A stretch of 41,481 nt of DNA from UBA2177 sp964452735 (GCA_964452735.1 CAYVNA010000007.1:1-41481); one strand, 5' to 3'. Counted from the first letter of the stretch, positions 14,458 through 23,026 are shown. Translations and numbers: made by a program. The notes: generated by a model from the letters alone, not told the origin.

Positions 14458-16740
14458 ATGAAAGTCACTGCTCAACAATACATATTAAATGAAAAAGGAG
14501 GGGATTCCTATGTCTCCATATCTCGACATATCAGTAGTAAAGCTGAGAGAAAAGTATCAAAAGATGGTGATGTATATGGAATCATAAGAATATCTGCTCA
14601 GCAGAATGCTAATATTGAGAGAATATCGAAATTTGTTTGGGATAGTATTGTAGATGGATATCTATACTCCACGGCAAATTCAACAAACGAGTCTCTCAAA
14701 GATGCAATAGCTGCAGGAGTGAAAAAGGTTAAGGATCTCATTACGAATAATAGAGAACTGGGGGAAAGTGGTGTAGATATTGATTTCACTGTAATTTTAA
14801 TTAAAGAAGAAGGCTCCTATGTAGGGATATTTGGAAAGAGTGAGATTCTTGCATACAAAGATGGAAACCTTGTAGACATTGCAGAAATATTGGAGAAGAA
14901 GAAAGCCAATACTGCGGGGATTGCATTGGCCGAAGATGATCTTCTGATGGTCTCAACAGAAAAGATTCTTAGTACAAAATTAATGCAACTCTCTACTCTA
15001 GAGAGTAAGGAGAGAATATTGTTCAAGCTTAATACTCTTGGGAAAGAGATCTCAAATACAGGAGCGATAATGTTTTTTGGTAGTGGAGTAGGGAAGGAGC
15101 TTAAGGAAAGAAGGAATATCCTTCCAAGTATCAGCAAGATTAAAGAGGAAACAAAGAAGATTGTTAAGCCAATCGCTAGGATTGAAAAAATTAGGAGAGT
15201 AGAGGAAACAAAGAAAGAAGAGGGGAAGTTGATGAAGCTATTCAAGGAGAAATACTCTAAAATAATAATTTTAATCACAGACAAGTCAAGGAAGGTAATA
15301 GAATTTCTAAAACCTCAAATATCTAGAATTATTGGTAAATTGAAGACGGTCTCTTCCAATATTCAAATTCAGGTATCTCAGAATCTTGGGAAAAGAAGGT
15401 GGTATAAGAAAGTTGCTGCAAGAATGTCTGAAATAAAGATAGGAGGAGGAAGGCCTTCTGGGGTAAAAGGTATGAAGATCGATGGATATAAGTCAAGGGA
15501 CTTAAGAAATAAAAGGTTGAAGATTCTCCTGCTGGGGGTTGTTGTTCTCGGACTTTTGGCTTTCGGTATAAACTACACAATACAGTTAAGGCATGCGAAG
15601 GAAATTAGTAGGCTAGCAAACGAGGGGTTCTCCAGTGTTACAGCACTATTGGATAAAGTAGAAAGCAATCTCGTTACGGATAGGTCTTCTGCAGAGACGT
15701 ATTTATTTAAAGCAGAGAAAGAGTTCTCAGATATCAATAAGGATTTGGATGAGAAGGATATGGAAAAGTATAAGGATGTTAAAGATAGGCTCCTGCGGAT
15801 TGGAGATTCTCTGTACAAGAGGGTAGGTGTTTCGGAGGAGAATGGAAAGCTTGCGAACTTCTTGGATGGTAGGCTTTCTTTCGGAGAAGGCTCTGACGTT
15901 GTTGATATAAGTTCATATATAGATAGTTCCGGAAATGAATATCTTGTTGTTGCTGATAAAGGGAGGAAAGCGATATACAGAGTTTCCCTATACGATAAGA
16001 GTGTTAAGGCTATTCCTGATAATGAAGGATTAGTAAAATCTCCGGAACATGTGTATGTTGGTACCAAGGGAGTATACGTCTTTGATTCAAAAGGAGGAAT
16101 TCTTAAAGCATCGTTCGATAGTGATGGTTGGTTCTCTCAATTCGCCTCTCTCTCAGGACTAGGTATAGAGAATATGAAGACTACAGATGTTGCAGAATTA
16201 GCTATCTGGACGGAATCGGATAATGTGTACCTTCTTTCAAGGGATAGGAAGGCATTACTAAAATCTACTCCTGCATATGGTGATAGATATGGTCTTACAT
16301 ACTCCTATCTAACTCACGATAGTATGGAGAAAGTAACAGATATGATAGCTGATCTAAGTATATATTTGATAGTACCAGAGGATCCTCACATTGTGAGATT
16401 TAATTATAGCTACTATGAAAGCAAGTACTACGAAGCACCTCTTGGGGTATTAGGATTTGATGGTAATTATGGTAAATTAACAAAGGCGTATACGGGAGAC
16501 ACTCTAGATTCTGGATTGTATGTTTTTGATTCTGATGGAAGAAGATTTCTCAAATTTGAAAAGCCAATAGAGTCTGGAAACGATGCAAGGCATCCAAACC
16601 AGATATCCTTGATAGCTCAGTATGTATATCGTGGAGATGGAGATCAGGTTTTGAAAAATGTCCGCAACTTTGTTGTAGATGCAAAGGAGGTAAATATGTA
16701 TATCTTAGATGGTTCTGTAATCTGGAAGGTAGGATTGTAG
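14458..16740 (+). CDS. membrane protein with N-terminal PP2C-like domain and C-terminal propeller-like domain
   Basis: 760 residues. Residues 1-220 look like a degenerate PP2C/PPM phosphatase fold (VDIDFTVILIKEEGSYVGIFGKSEILAYKDG; SGVGKELKE). The usual metal-binding Asp motif (DGxG) is not evident, so it may be a pseudophosphatase. A basic Lys-rich region (215-350) leads to one membrane helix (353-378), a helical stretch (385-465) and a beta-rich C-terminal part (470-760) with repeated YLVVADKGRKAIYRV and VYVFDSKGGIL units, suggesting an NHL or similar propeller outside the cell. It may sense an external ligand and signal inward. Confidence 0.7.
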   Translation: MKVTAQQYILNEKGGDSYVSISRHISSKAERKVSKDGDVYGIIRISAQQNANIERISKFVWDSIVDGYLYSTANSTNESLKDAIAAGVKKVKDLITNNRELGESGVDIDFTVILIKEEGSYVGIFGKSEILAYKDGNLVDIAEILEKKKANTAGIALAEDDLLMVSTEKILSTKLMQLSTLESKERILFKLNTLGKEISNTGAIMFFGSGVGKELKERRNILPSISKIKEETKKIVKPIARIEKIRRVEETKKEEGKLMKLFKEKYSKIIILITDKSRKVIEFLKPQISRIIGKLKTVSSNIQIQVSQNLGKRRWYKKVAARMSEIKIGGGRPSGVKGMKIDGYKSRDLRNKRLKILLLGVVVLGLLAFGINYTIQLRHAKEISRLANEGFSSVTALLDKVESNLVTDRSSAETYLFKAEKEFSDINKDLDEKDMEKYKDVKDRLLRIGDSLYKRVGVSEENGKLANFLDGRLSFGEGSDVVDISSYIDSSGNEYLVVADKGRKAIYRVSLYDKSVKAIPDNEGLVKSPEHVYVGTKGVYVFDSKGGILKASFDSDGWFSQFASLSGLGIENMKTTDVAELAIWTESDNVYLLSRDRKALLKSTPAYGDRYGLTYSYLTHDSMEKVTDMIADLSIYLIVPEDPHIVRFNYSYYESKYYEAPLGVLGFDGNYGKLTKAYTGDTLDSGLYVFDSDGRRFLKFEKPIESGNDARHPNQISLIAQYVYRGDGDQVLKNVRNFVVDAKEVNMYILDGSVIWKVGL

Positions 16741-16746
16741 TATAAT
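16741..16746 (+). promoter_or_regulatory. -10 box TATAAT before smpB
   Basis: A perfect TATAAT begins directly after the previous stop codon and lies six bases before the smpB ATG, so smpB mRNA is expected to be leaderless. No clear -35 is seen at 17 bases. Confidence 0.6.
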
Positions 16747-16752
16747 ATCCGC

Positions 16753-17196
16753 ATGAAGATAAAGAATAAAAAAGCATTTTTCAATTATGAAATTTCTGAT
16801 ACCTTTGAAGTAGGTATTGTTTTGACAGGCTCGGAGGTTAAGTCAATAAAGGGTGGAAGAATAAGTTTGGGAGATGCATATGTAAAAATTGTTGGAGGGG
16901 AACTTTGGTTGGTAGGCGCAGATATCCCTCGATATGCATTTGATGGTAGTGAATTCTATGATTCGAAGAAGTCTAGAAAGCTTCTTGTGAGAAAGAAGGA
17001 GCTTCTGGATATCGCAAGTAAGTTGAAGCAAAAGAATCTCACATTAATACCTGTTTCTGTATATACAACAAGGGGGAAAATCAAGCTAGAGGTAGGTTTT
17101 GGTAAGGGTAGAAAGAATTATGAAAAGAAAGAAAGAGAGAAGGAGAGGGATCTTGATAGAGAGCTATTGTATGAAAAGAAAAAATATGTGATATAA
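16753..17196 (+). CDS. smpB: SsrA-binding protein SmpB
   Basis: Binds the tRNA-like domain of tmRNA and brings it to stalled ribosomes. The 147-residue length is normal. Signatures are present: KKAFFNYEISDTFEVGIVLTG near the N-terminus, GSEVKSIKGGRISLGDAYV, and a basic tail (YEKKEREKERDLDRELLYE) that would enter the empty mRNA channel. The tmRNA gene is about 16 kb away in the same window and the same direction. SmpB is followed closely by an unrelated-looking acidic protein. Confidence 0.96.
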   Translation: MKIKNKKAFFNYEISDTFEVGIVLTGSEVKSIKGGRISLGDAYVKIVGGELWLVGADIPRYAFDGSEFYDSKKSRKLLVRKKELLDIASKLKQKNLTLIPVSVYTTRGKIKLEVGFGKGRKNYEKKEREKERDLDRELLYEKKKYVI

Positions 17197-17207
17197 TGTT
17201 ATAGGTT

Positions 17208-17507
17208 ATGAGTAACATGCAAATACCAACAATCGAGACTGCTCAGAATAATATTCCCCAAGTTTCTGGGAATGAGATAACTCCTTCTATTGAGGTTGGG
17301 GTTAACGGAAATGTACCAACAGAGCAGAATGAACCTGTATCAGAAGCTACTTCCATAGCAGTAGTTCCTGTTCAAACTGTTAAAGCTGCGGAAAGTAATG
17401 AGACTTCTTCTAATTTGGGTTATCCAATAGATAATACAAATTCAAAAACCGTTGCAATAGAAGCTTTATCAAAGAAAATTGCAGGAGAGGTCCCCTCTGT
17501 AGACTAG
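17208..17507 (+). CDS. small acidic, probably disordered protein
   Basis: 99 residues, rich in Ser, Thr, Asn, Glu, Pro and Val, with no hydrophobic segment and no recognised domain. The composition suggests an intrinsically disordered protein. TATAAT (17192-17197) lies 10 bases before the ATG, giving a leader of only a few bases. A second ATG three codons later is possible. It lies between smpB and a membrane protein. Function unknown. Confidence 0.55.
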   Translation: MSNMQIPTIETAQNNIPQVSGNEITPSIEVGVNGNVPTEQNEPVSEATSIAVVPVQTVKAAESNETSSNLGYPIDNTNSKTVAIEALSKKIAGEVPSVD

Positions 17508-17509
17508 TC

Positions 17510-17518
17510 TGCTATACT
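17510..17518 (+). promoter_or_regulatory. extended -10 promoter TGCTATACT
   Basis: TGC plus TATACT is an extended -10, and ATG of the polytopic protein follows after 7 bases. It begins 3 bases after the preceding stop. A leaderless transcript is expected. Confidence 0.6.
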
Positions 17519-17525
17519 ATTACCT

Positions 17526-18086
17526 ATGAACGACAATATTCTATTTCTTCTGGTTTGGCTATTCCTTTGGTATTTAGTTTGGGGCGTATATAATATGCTT
17601 TTTCTCCCAAACGGCCTCTCCCTTGTAAAATCTCCATTGTTTTCGGGGTCATTATTTCTACTATCTTCCATAGTACCTCTTTATCTAACTCTTGGAGACC
17701 CAGCATTCTCCTTTCTTCTCTTTCTAGTGCCTTTATTAATTCTTAACAAAAAAGGAGTATATTGGGCTGTGTATCTAGACGTCTTCTTCCAACAAGTATT
17801 TCTTCTGTGGCTATTTAGCTACTATCAAGGTACATCGTATGGCAATATAATATTCGTAGCTGTATTCACATTCTCTCATTTACCAATTCTTTTCTTAAAA
17901 CATTTAAAATGGATTTCAAAGATATTAATATTGGCAGCAGTGCCTTTCGGTGCTCTTATGTTCCTCTTCTGTTACACCAACGTACAATTATTCATAGGAT
18001 TACTAATAGCCTCCCTCATTCATGGTAGTTTCTATTTCATAATTATGAAATTCCTCCGCCATCTTAACCTGGGTATTGTTGTATAA
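17526..18086 (+). CDS. polytopic membrane protein, 186 aa
   Basis: Very hydrophobic, with about six membrane segments (roughly 4-24, 35-56, 58-75, 80-98, 112-135, 140-175) and short loops. Family not recognised. It precedes a VirD4/TraD-like ATPase in the same direction, separated by 45 bases that hold a small AAGGAT/ATCCTT hairpin, so it might belong to the same export apparatus. There is no direct evidence for that beyond position. Confidence 0.65.
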   Translation: MNDNILFLLVWLFLWYLVWGVYNMLFLPNGLSLVKSPLFSGSLFLLSSIVPLYLTLGDPAFSFLLFLVPLLILNKKGVYWAVYLDVFFQQVFLLWLFSYYQGTSYGNIIFVAVFTFSHLPILFLKHLKWISKILILAAVPFGALMFLFCYTNVQLFIGLLIASLIHGSFYFIIMKFLRHLNLGIVV

Positions 18087-18131
18087 AAGGATCTTTGATA
18101 TCCTTGTAGTAATAAGCTTTACTGTCTCAAG

Positions 18132-20642
18132 ATGAACTCTGAAGACTTGGTATATTCACAATTGGTCGGGCCTCTTCCAGAGGAAATAGAAACTGGATCG
18201 GAAACTCTCTATCCTAATGACTCCTATTCTAAATATTATGGTGAGGATAAAATAGAGATCCCTTGGGGCTGGATAATCTTTGTAATAATACTGCTTTCTT
18301 CTTGTATTCTAGCCTTCCTGTATGTCAAAAAGAAACTAATGAAGAAAGATAGGAATATTAAGGCTAGTGATGGTGTTCTGATGGAAGTAAGAGTCCCTCG
18401 AAATAATGAATTGGAAATAGGAGTTGCGGAGAAAATGTTTGCCAACCTATACGGAATTGGAGGCAAAGCTGAAGGAATAGGGGAGAACTTTAGTGTTAAC
18501 AACTGTGTGAGCTTTGAGGTAATCGGTCTCCCAGGGGAAATCAGATTTTTTGTACACTGTCCACGAAAGCTTGCAGATTTGGTAGAGAAACAAATCCTTG
18601 GTTCGTATCAAGATGCAGATGTCGCAATTGTTGGAGAATACAACATATTCGCTCCCAATACAGAAATTGCATATGCAAGACTTGGTTTAGATGAAGAACC
18701 ATACTGCCCAATAAGGGTAACTGAAAACTTCACAGGAGATCCCATGGCAAATATCCTTAGTACATTAAGTAAGATGTCAGAAAATGAAGGAGCTATTGTT
18801 CAGATAGTTGTAGCTCCCTCGAACTCCAGTTGGCAGAAGAACGGTGCTAAATTTGTACAGAAGGTCGAGAATAATAATTCGGATCCAGAGAAGAAGAAAA
18901 TAAATGTATCACAGGAAAAGCTTCAGGGAATTAGCAAAAAGGTTTCTAAACCAGGTTTGAACGCAGAAATCAGAGTGATTACAAGTGCTCCAGACAAAGC
19001 TATTGCAAAAATGCATCTAGATAATATCCTAAGTGCATTCGATCAGTATGGAAATCCTGGAATAAATAAACTTAAAAAAAGAAAAATATCTAAGAATCAG
19101 GAAAAGAGCTTTGTATATGACGTCATATACAGGAGAACTCCAGAAGATGAAAAAACTATCTTAAATACTGAAGAACTTGCAGCCTTATATCACTTTCCAA
19201 ATAAGGATATCTCTACACCAAACATAAACTGGCTACTATCCAAAGAGCTGGTTGCAAGCAATGAGATTAGCTCTGATATAAATTCAAAAGATACTATATG
19301 GCTGGGGAATAATTACTTCAGAGGGAAGAAGAAAGTAATATGCTTTGAAAGAGATGACAGAAGAAGACATTCATATATTTTAGGACAGACAGGAACAGGA
19401 AAATCATATTTAATGGTAAGGATGATAATCCAGGATATTCTTAACGGAGATGGGGTTTGCTTCATTGATCCTCATGGACAGGCAGCGGAAATGGTTTTGG
19501 ACATGATCCCTCCAGATAGAGCGGAGGACGTTATCTATTTTGATGCAGGTGATTTCGAGAGACCTTTTGGAATTAATATAATGGAATATTATAATGAACA
19601 ACATAAGCATCAAATAGTTAATAGTTTCATTGCCCTTCTAATCCGCTTGTTTGATCCACATAACCAAGGCTATGCAGGACCTGCCTTTCAACAAGCCGTC
19701 AGAAATTCAATGTTAACTGCTATGTCAAAAAAGGACTCAACACTAATAGAGGTTGTCAGAATCCTCCAGGATGAAGACTGGGTTATGAGTTACTGGCTCC
19801 CTTTGATCCAGGACGATCTTGTGAGAAGATACTGGACTGACCAAGTTGCTAAAACAGATAAGAAAACAAAATCGGAAGCTTTGACATACTTTATTTCCAA
19901 ATTTGATAAATTCACAACAAATCTTGCGATAAGGAATATCATTGGGCAATCCCAATCATCCTTTGATTTTAGAGAAATAATGGATTCTGGGAAAATACTA
20001 ATAATCAACCTATCTAAAGGAAAGATAGGGGAGGAAAATATGTCATTCCTTGGTCTATTGATAGTACAGAAAATGTTGGCTGCAGCATTGAGTAGGGAAA
20101 ATATTGATGAAAAAAGCAGAAGAGACTTCTTCTTCTATGCTGATGAGTTTCAGAATTTCGCTACTGAGGAATTCAACTCCATACTATCTGAAGCTAGAAA
20201 ATATCGCCTTAATCTAACACTTGCACATCAATATATCGGGCAGTTACCAGAAGATATAAAGAATGCTGTCTTCGGAAACGTTGGATCTCTATTCATCGCG
20301 AGATGTAGTTCTGAAGATGCACAGTTCCTTGAGACCCAGTTTGAATCATATATCTCTGCTATGGATATGGTAAACCAAGGTATTGGCCATTATTACACCA
20401 AATTATTAACAAAGGGCTCATACCCTGCACCTTTTTCTTTGAATACTCTTTTTGGAAAGCAATATCCAGAATCAGGTTTTGACATACCGACAAATAAGGA
20501 AGTTGCCAGAATTATAAGGGAAATTTCGAGGAGAAAATATGGAAGAGATCTTAATGTTGTTAATGACGATATCCGAATAAGATCTCAACTGGACAAAGAA
20601 GAGGAACCCAAACCTCAAGAATTCTCTCCCCTGGGCTTCTAA
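18132..20642 (+). CDS. VirD4/TraD-like type IV secretion ATPase
   Basis: 836 residues. One membrane helix near the N-terminus (about 41-63) precedes a domain of roughly 330 residues of unclear family, then a RecA-like motor: Walker A GQTGTGKS (418-425), VCFIDPHGQAAEMVLDMIPP, Walker B-like FFFYADEFQNFATEEF, and LTLAHQYIGQLPEDIKNAVF. These match coupling-protein and TraG/TraD-type conjugation ATPases. Such proteins pump DNA or proteins through type IV secretion channels. No VirB4, VirB6 or relaxase is visible here, so it may serve the pilin-like cluster at 9.4-11.1 kb or DNA uptake. Confidence 0.88.
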   Translation: MNSEDLVYSQLVGPLPEEIETGSETLYPNDSYSKYYGEDKIEIPWGWIIFVIILLSSCILAFLYVKKKLMKKDRNIKASDGVLMEVRVPRNNELEIGVAEKMFANLYGIGGKAEGIGENFSVNNCVSFEVIGLPGEIRFFVHCPRKLADLVEKQILGSYQDADVAIVGEYNIFAPNTEIAYARLGLDEEPYCPIRVTENFTGDPMANILSTLSKMSENEGAIVQIVVAPSNSSWQKNGAKFVQKVENNNSDPEKKKINVSQEKLQGISKKVSKPGLNAEIRVITSAPDKAIAKMHLDNILSAFDQYGNPGINKLKKRKISKNQEKSFVYDVIYRRTPEDEKTILNTEELAALYHFPNKDISTPNINWLLSKELVASNEISSDINSKDTIWLGNNYFRGKKKVICFERDDRRRHSYILGQTGTGKSYLMVRMIIQDILNGDGVCFIDPHGQAAEMVLDMIPPDRAEDVIYFDAGDFERPFGINIMEYYNEQHKHQIVNSFIALLIRLFDPHNQGYAGPAFQQAVRNSMLTAMSKKDSTLIEVVRILQDEDWVMSYWLPLIQDDLVRRYWTDQVAKTDKKTKSEALTYFISKFDKFTTNLAIRNIIGQSQSSFDFREIMDSGKILIINLSKGKIGEENMSFLGLLIVQKMLAAALSRENIDEKSRRDFFFYADEFQNFATEEFNSILSEARKYRLNLTLAHQYIGQLPEDIKNAVFGNVGSLFIARCSSEDAQFLETQFESYISAMDMVNQGIGHYYTKLLTKGSYPAPFSLNTLFGKQYPESGFDIPTNKEVARIIREISRRKYGRDLNVVNDDIRIRSQLDKEEEPKPQEFSPLGF

Positions 20643-20676
20643 AATCCCTTATCTTTTGGTAGAATCTTCTAGTTAA

Positions 20677-20750
20677 GGGAATATAGCTCAGTCGGTTAGA
20701 GCGCGGTTCTTATAAAGCCGTGGTCGGTGGTTCGAATCCACCTATTCCCA
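20677..20750 (+). tRNA. tRNA-Ile(TAT), reads AUA
   Basis: Acceptor GGGAATA/TATTCCC, D-arm GCTC/GAGC, anticodon stem CGGTT/AGCCG with loop CTTATAA, T-arm with TTCGAAT. The anticodon TAT is at 20711-20713. Discriminator A; CCA is not encoded. TGGTAGAAT just upstream is a plausible extended -10. Bacteria usually read AUA with a CAU tRNA modified by TilS, so a UAU isoleucine tRNA is uncommon. Confidence 0.93.
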
Positions 20751-20855
20751 TTCCTAATAATATGCTAAGTCCGACATAGAAAGGAGATAGTTCCTAGAGT
20801 TACTTCTTAAGGGAAACTTAACGGGATTTAAGATAATATGGGCTAACTGGGAGAT
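20751..20855 (+). other. non-coding segment sharing motifs with 27724-27850
   Basis: This gap between tRNA-Ile and the convergent recombinase gene has no ORF. It holds GCTAAGTCCGACATAG (20764-20779), AGTTCCT, and CTTAACGGGATTT with nearby CTTAAG repeats able to form CTTAA/TTAAG hairpins. GCTAAGT..GACATAG and CTTAACGGGA(A)TTT recur in the same order in the gap after polA, also near a GGCTAAC. It may be a structured RNA or a repeat family; the similarity is patchy and could be chance. Confidence 0.3.
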
Positions 20856-21743
20856 CTAAAGTTCTTTCAGGCTTTTTTGTTCCTCTTCTTGCATCTTGAC
20901 TAGATTCAAGTATTTCTCGGTTGTAGATAATCTCTTATGACCTACCAACTTTGAAACAGTTACTAAACTCACACCATTAGAAAGATGGTGTGCAATAAAT
21001 GTGTTTCGTAAATCATTAACCTTTGCATTCTTAATTCCTGCCTTTTCAAAAGCTTTGTCTATAGCTGTTCTGATATTTCTAACTAATAAAGGTCTTCCAT
21101 TCTTTGTTACAAAAAGAGTCTCGTCTTCTGTCTCCGGCCTTACTTGTAAGTATTCTTCAATCGCCTTCTTCGCAGATTTATTAAGAGGAACTTTCCTTGA
21201 AGGGTGACTTCCGGCAGCCTTTATATATAGAAAATCAATCTTTCCATCTTTTGATTGTCTTAAATCCTCAACAGAAAGAGCTGCGAGTTCACCAATTCGA
21301 ATACCTGTTTGGAGCAAGATCTCAACAATGGAGTAGAGACGAACATCAACGCGACTAACATCTCTAAGTGCTCTATACTCCATCTCAGTCAACACCCTTG
21401 GAGGTTTTGTCTCAAACTTAGGATGAGCGAGCTTCTCAGAAGGATTATCAGAGATATATGACTTATCTAACAAATATCTAAAGAAAGTTCTTGTACTATT
21501 GATCTTTCTAGATATGCTTTTTGGAGTGTAGTTATTATCCTGTAAATTTTGTTTATATTTTTCTAACTCTTCTGCTTTTACATCCTCTAGATGGGCAAAT
21601 CCTTCTTTTGAGAAGAAGTTCAACAACTGCTCTATGTCTTTAGAATAAGCAATAACAGTTGATTCCGAACGACCCTTTGATTGTAGATCTGTGACAAACT
21701 CCAAACCTATTTTCTCAAAGTTTGGATTATTTATTGCTCCCAC
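20856..21743 (-). CDS. Xer/phage-integrase family tyrosine recombinase
   Basis: 295 residues, XerC/D-sized. The SAM-like N-terminal domain (about 8-95) precedes the catalytic domain with Arg149 (TGIRIGELAAL), Lys175, Arg246, His269 (VGHKRLSTTEKYL) and nucleophile Tyr278. The usual first His of HxxR is Asn243 (NDLRNTF), a substitution worth noting. GTG is the start; the start codon is not certain. It could resolve chromosome dimers (XerC/D role) or be an integrase; the lack of other mobile genes favours a Xer role. It converges with tRNA-Ile and diverges from the DivIC-like gene. Confidence 0.88.
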   Translation of the reverse strand: MGAINNPNFEKIGLEFVTDLQSKGRSESTVIAYSKDIEQLLNFFSKEGFAHLEDVKAEELEKYKQNLQDNNYTPKSISRKINSTRTFFRYLLDKSYISDNPSEKLAHPKFETKPPRVLTEMEYRALRDVSRVDVRLYSIVEILLQTGIRIGELAALSVEDLRQSKDGKIDFLYIKAAGSHPSRKVPLNKSAKKAIEEYLQVRPETEDETLFVTKNGRPLLVRNIRTAIDKAFEKAGIKNAKVNDLRNTFIAHHLSNGVSLVTVSKLVGHKRLSTTEKYLNLVKMQEEEQKSLKEL

Positions 21744-21874
21744 AGCTAAAATTCCTTAATTTAAACACCATATTCTTATATGTAGAAAAATTATATCACC
21801 CCAGGGCACAGAGGGCAATAATAAAAGTATATAGGTTCCTTTGATTAAGGAGGGCTAAGTTGATAACATTAAGC

Positions 21875-22321
21875 ATGGATCGATTCATATACAAGGAAGG
21901 ATTTAAGTATTCGACAGAACAATCAGGAGTGGATATTTCGTCGATTTCCAACAATATTTTGACAAAAATAGTTCTTCTAACTATCTCCTTTTTTCTTCTG
22001 TACAACGTAGGGCATTCGATAAACATTACCACCCAGAAAGTTGATATATTGAGAAAAGCTAGACAGGAAGTGGATGATCTTCGTCTAAGAAACTTAGAAT
22101 TAAGTGTATTGTTGAATGATATGCAAAGTATAGAATATCTGGAGATACAGGCGAGGGACAGGTTGAATTTTGCAGGAGAGAAGGAGTACGTGTTTGTGAT
22201 ACCCGAGAATGCCTTAGAAAAAGCAACGGAAGATATTGAGACAATCTTAGGGACTAAGAAAATATCTTCCTCGAAATCAAGTTGGGAGATTTGGGTAGGC
22301 TTTCTGTCTCATGGAATTTGA
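21875..22321 (+). CDS. DivIC/FtsB-like cell-division protein
   Basis: 148 residues: cytoplasmic N-terminus, one membrane helix (about 31-50), a coiled coil (about 55-85, EVDDLRLRNLELSVLL) and the family ending YLEIQARDRLNFAGEKEYVFVIP. FtsB/DivIC proteins link early and late divisome components at the septum. The C-terminal tail of about 35 residues is an extension. I prefer the ATG over an upstream TTG because no motif supports the TTG. It ends with TGA, and an initiator-tRNA promoter overlaps its stop. Confidence 0.82.
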   Translation: MDRFIYKEGFKYSTEQSGVDISSISNNILTKIVLLTISFFLLYNVGHSINITTQKVDILRKARQEVDDLRLRNLELSVLLNDMQSIEYLEIQARDRLNFAGEKEYVFVIPENALEKATEDIETILGTKKISSSKSSWEIWVGFLSHGI

Positions 22322-22346
22322 ATAAATGTTGTTTTGCTAGTATAAT
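22318..22346 (+). promoter_or_regulatory. initiator-tRNA promoter TTGAAT-N17-TATAAT
   Basis: TTGAAT overlaps the stop of the DivIC-like gene, the spacer is exactly 17 bases and the -10 is perfect. The tRNA 5' end lies 13 bases downstream of the -10. Confidence 0.75.
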
Positions 22347-22359
22347 CTTTCATTGATAT

Positions 22360-22434
22360 CGCGGGGTAGAGCAGTGGAAGCTCGTCAGGCTCATAACCTG
22401 AAGGTCGTCGGTTCGAGTCCGACCCCCGCAACCA
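22360..22434 (+). tRNA. initiator tRNA-fMet(CAT)
   Basis: The first base C is mismatched with A at position 72 (CGCGGGG / CCCCGCA), the bacterial initiator hallmark. The D-stem GAGC/GCTC gives A11:T24, also initiator-specific. The anticodon stem is TCAGG/CCTGA around CTCATAA, so the three G:C pairs next to the loop are reduced to A:T, G:C, G:C. The CCA end is encoded. The gene for EF-P follows. Confidence 0.95.
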
Positions 22435-22465
22435 TTTCCTAGTTTAAGTTTTAATAAATATCAAT

Positions 22466-23026
22466 ATGCCATTGACAAACCAACCAGTAAAAGGAATGTA
22501 TATCTTGGAAAGTGGTAGGGTATTTCACCTATTAGACAGAAAACTAAAAACTCAAGGTAGACAAGGAGGTCTAGTTATTATGAAGAAGAAAGCTTTAGAT
22601 AATGGGCAGGTCCTTACAGAAACTGTTAAAGCTGGGACCAAGGTAGAATACATTCTTCCAGAAACAAAAGAAATGCAATTCCTCTATAACGATAACCAAG
22701 GTTCATACTTCATGGATTCCTTGACCTATGAAACTATAATGATCCCTCGAGAAGTAGTTGGTTCCTATACAAATTTCCTTAAAGAAGGAACAACGCATTT
22801 GATTATGATGTATGAAGGAAAGATCCTAACTATAAAGGAAAATCCAACTGTTAACTTAGAGGTTGTAGAAGCTCAAGATGCTGTTAAGGGAAATACCTCT
22901 AATTCAGCAACTAAGCAAGTCACATTAGAAACAGGATACAAACTGCAAGTTCCCATGTTCATAAAATCTGGAGATGTTTTGAAAATAAATACAGAAACGG
23001 GAGAGTATTCAGGAAAGGCTAATTAA
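22466..23026 (+). CDS. efp: elongation factor P
   Basis: Relieves ribosome stalling at polyproline. The 186-residue length matches. The KOW-like N-domain, the EMQFLYNDNQGSYFMDSLTY segment, and the C-terminal OB domain ending VLKINTETGEYSGKA are diagnostic. The tip loop reads TQGRQGGLV, with Arg at residue 32, where E. coli has the beta-lysylated Lys34 (PGKGAA) and Pseudomonas has the rhamnosylated Arg32 (SGRNAA). No modification enzyme gene is in the window. It sits between the two tRNA-Met genes. Confidence 0.95.
   Translation: MPLTNQPVKGMYILESGRVFHLLDRKLKTQGRQGGLVIMKKKALDNGQVLTETVKAGTKVEYILPETKEMQFLYNDNQGSYFMDSLTYETIMIPREVVGSYTNFLKEGTTHLIMMYEGKILTIKENPTVNLEVVEAQDAVKGNTSNSATKQVTLETGYKLQVPMFIKSGDVLKINTETGEYSGKAN

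Noticed and set aside
18087..18105. AAGGAT/ATCCTT hairpin as a terminator between the membrane protein and the ATPase gene
   Set aside because: Only 6 bp and no T-run follows; not enough to call.
20645..20679. CCCTTA/TAAGGG inverted repeat before tRNA-Ile as terminator
   Set aside because: The right arm overlaps the mature tRNA 5' end and the loop is long; probably chance.
20677..21743. Integrative element at tRNA-Ile next to the tyrosine recombinase
   Set aside because: No repeat of the tRNA 3' end (att site) and no other mobile genes were seen; the enzyme is Xer-sized.
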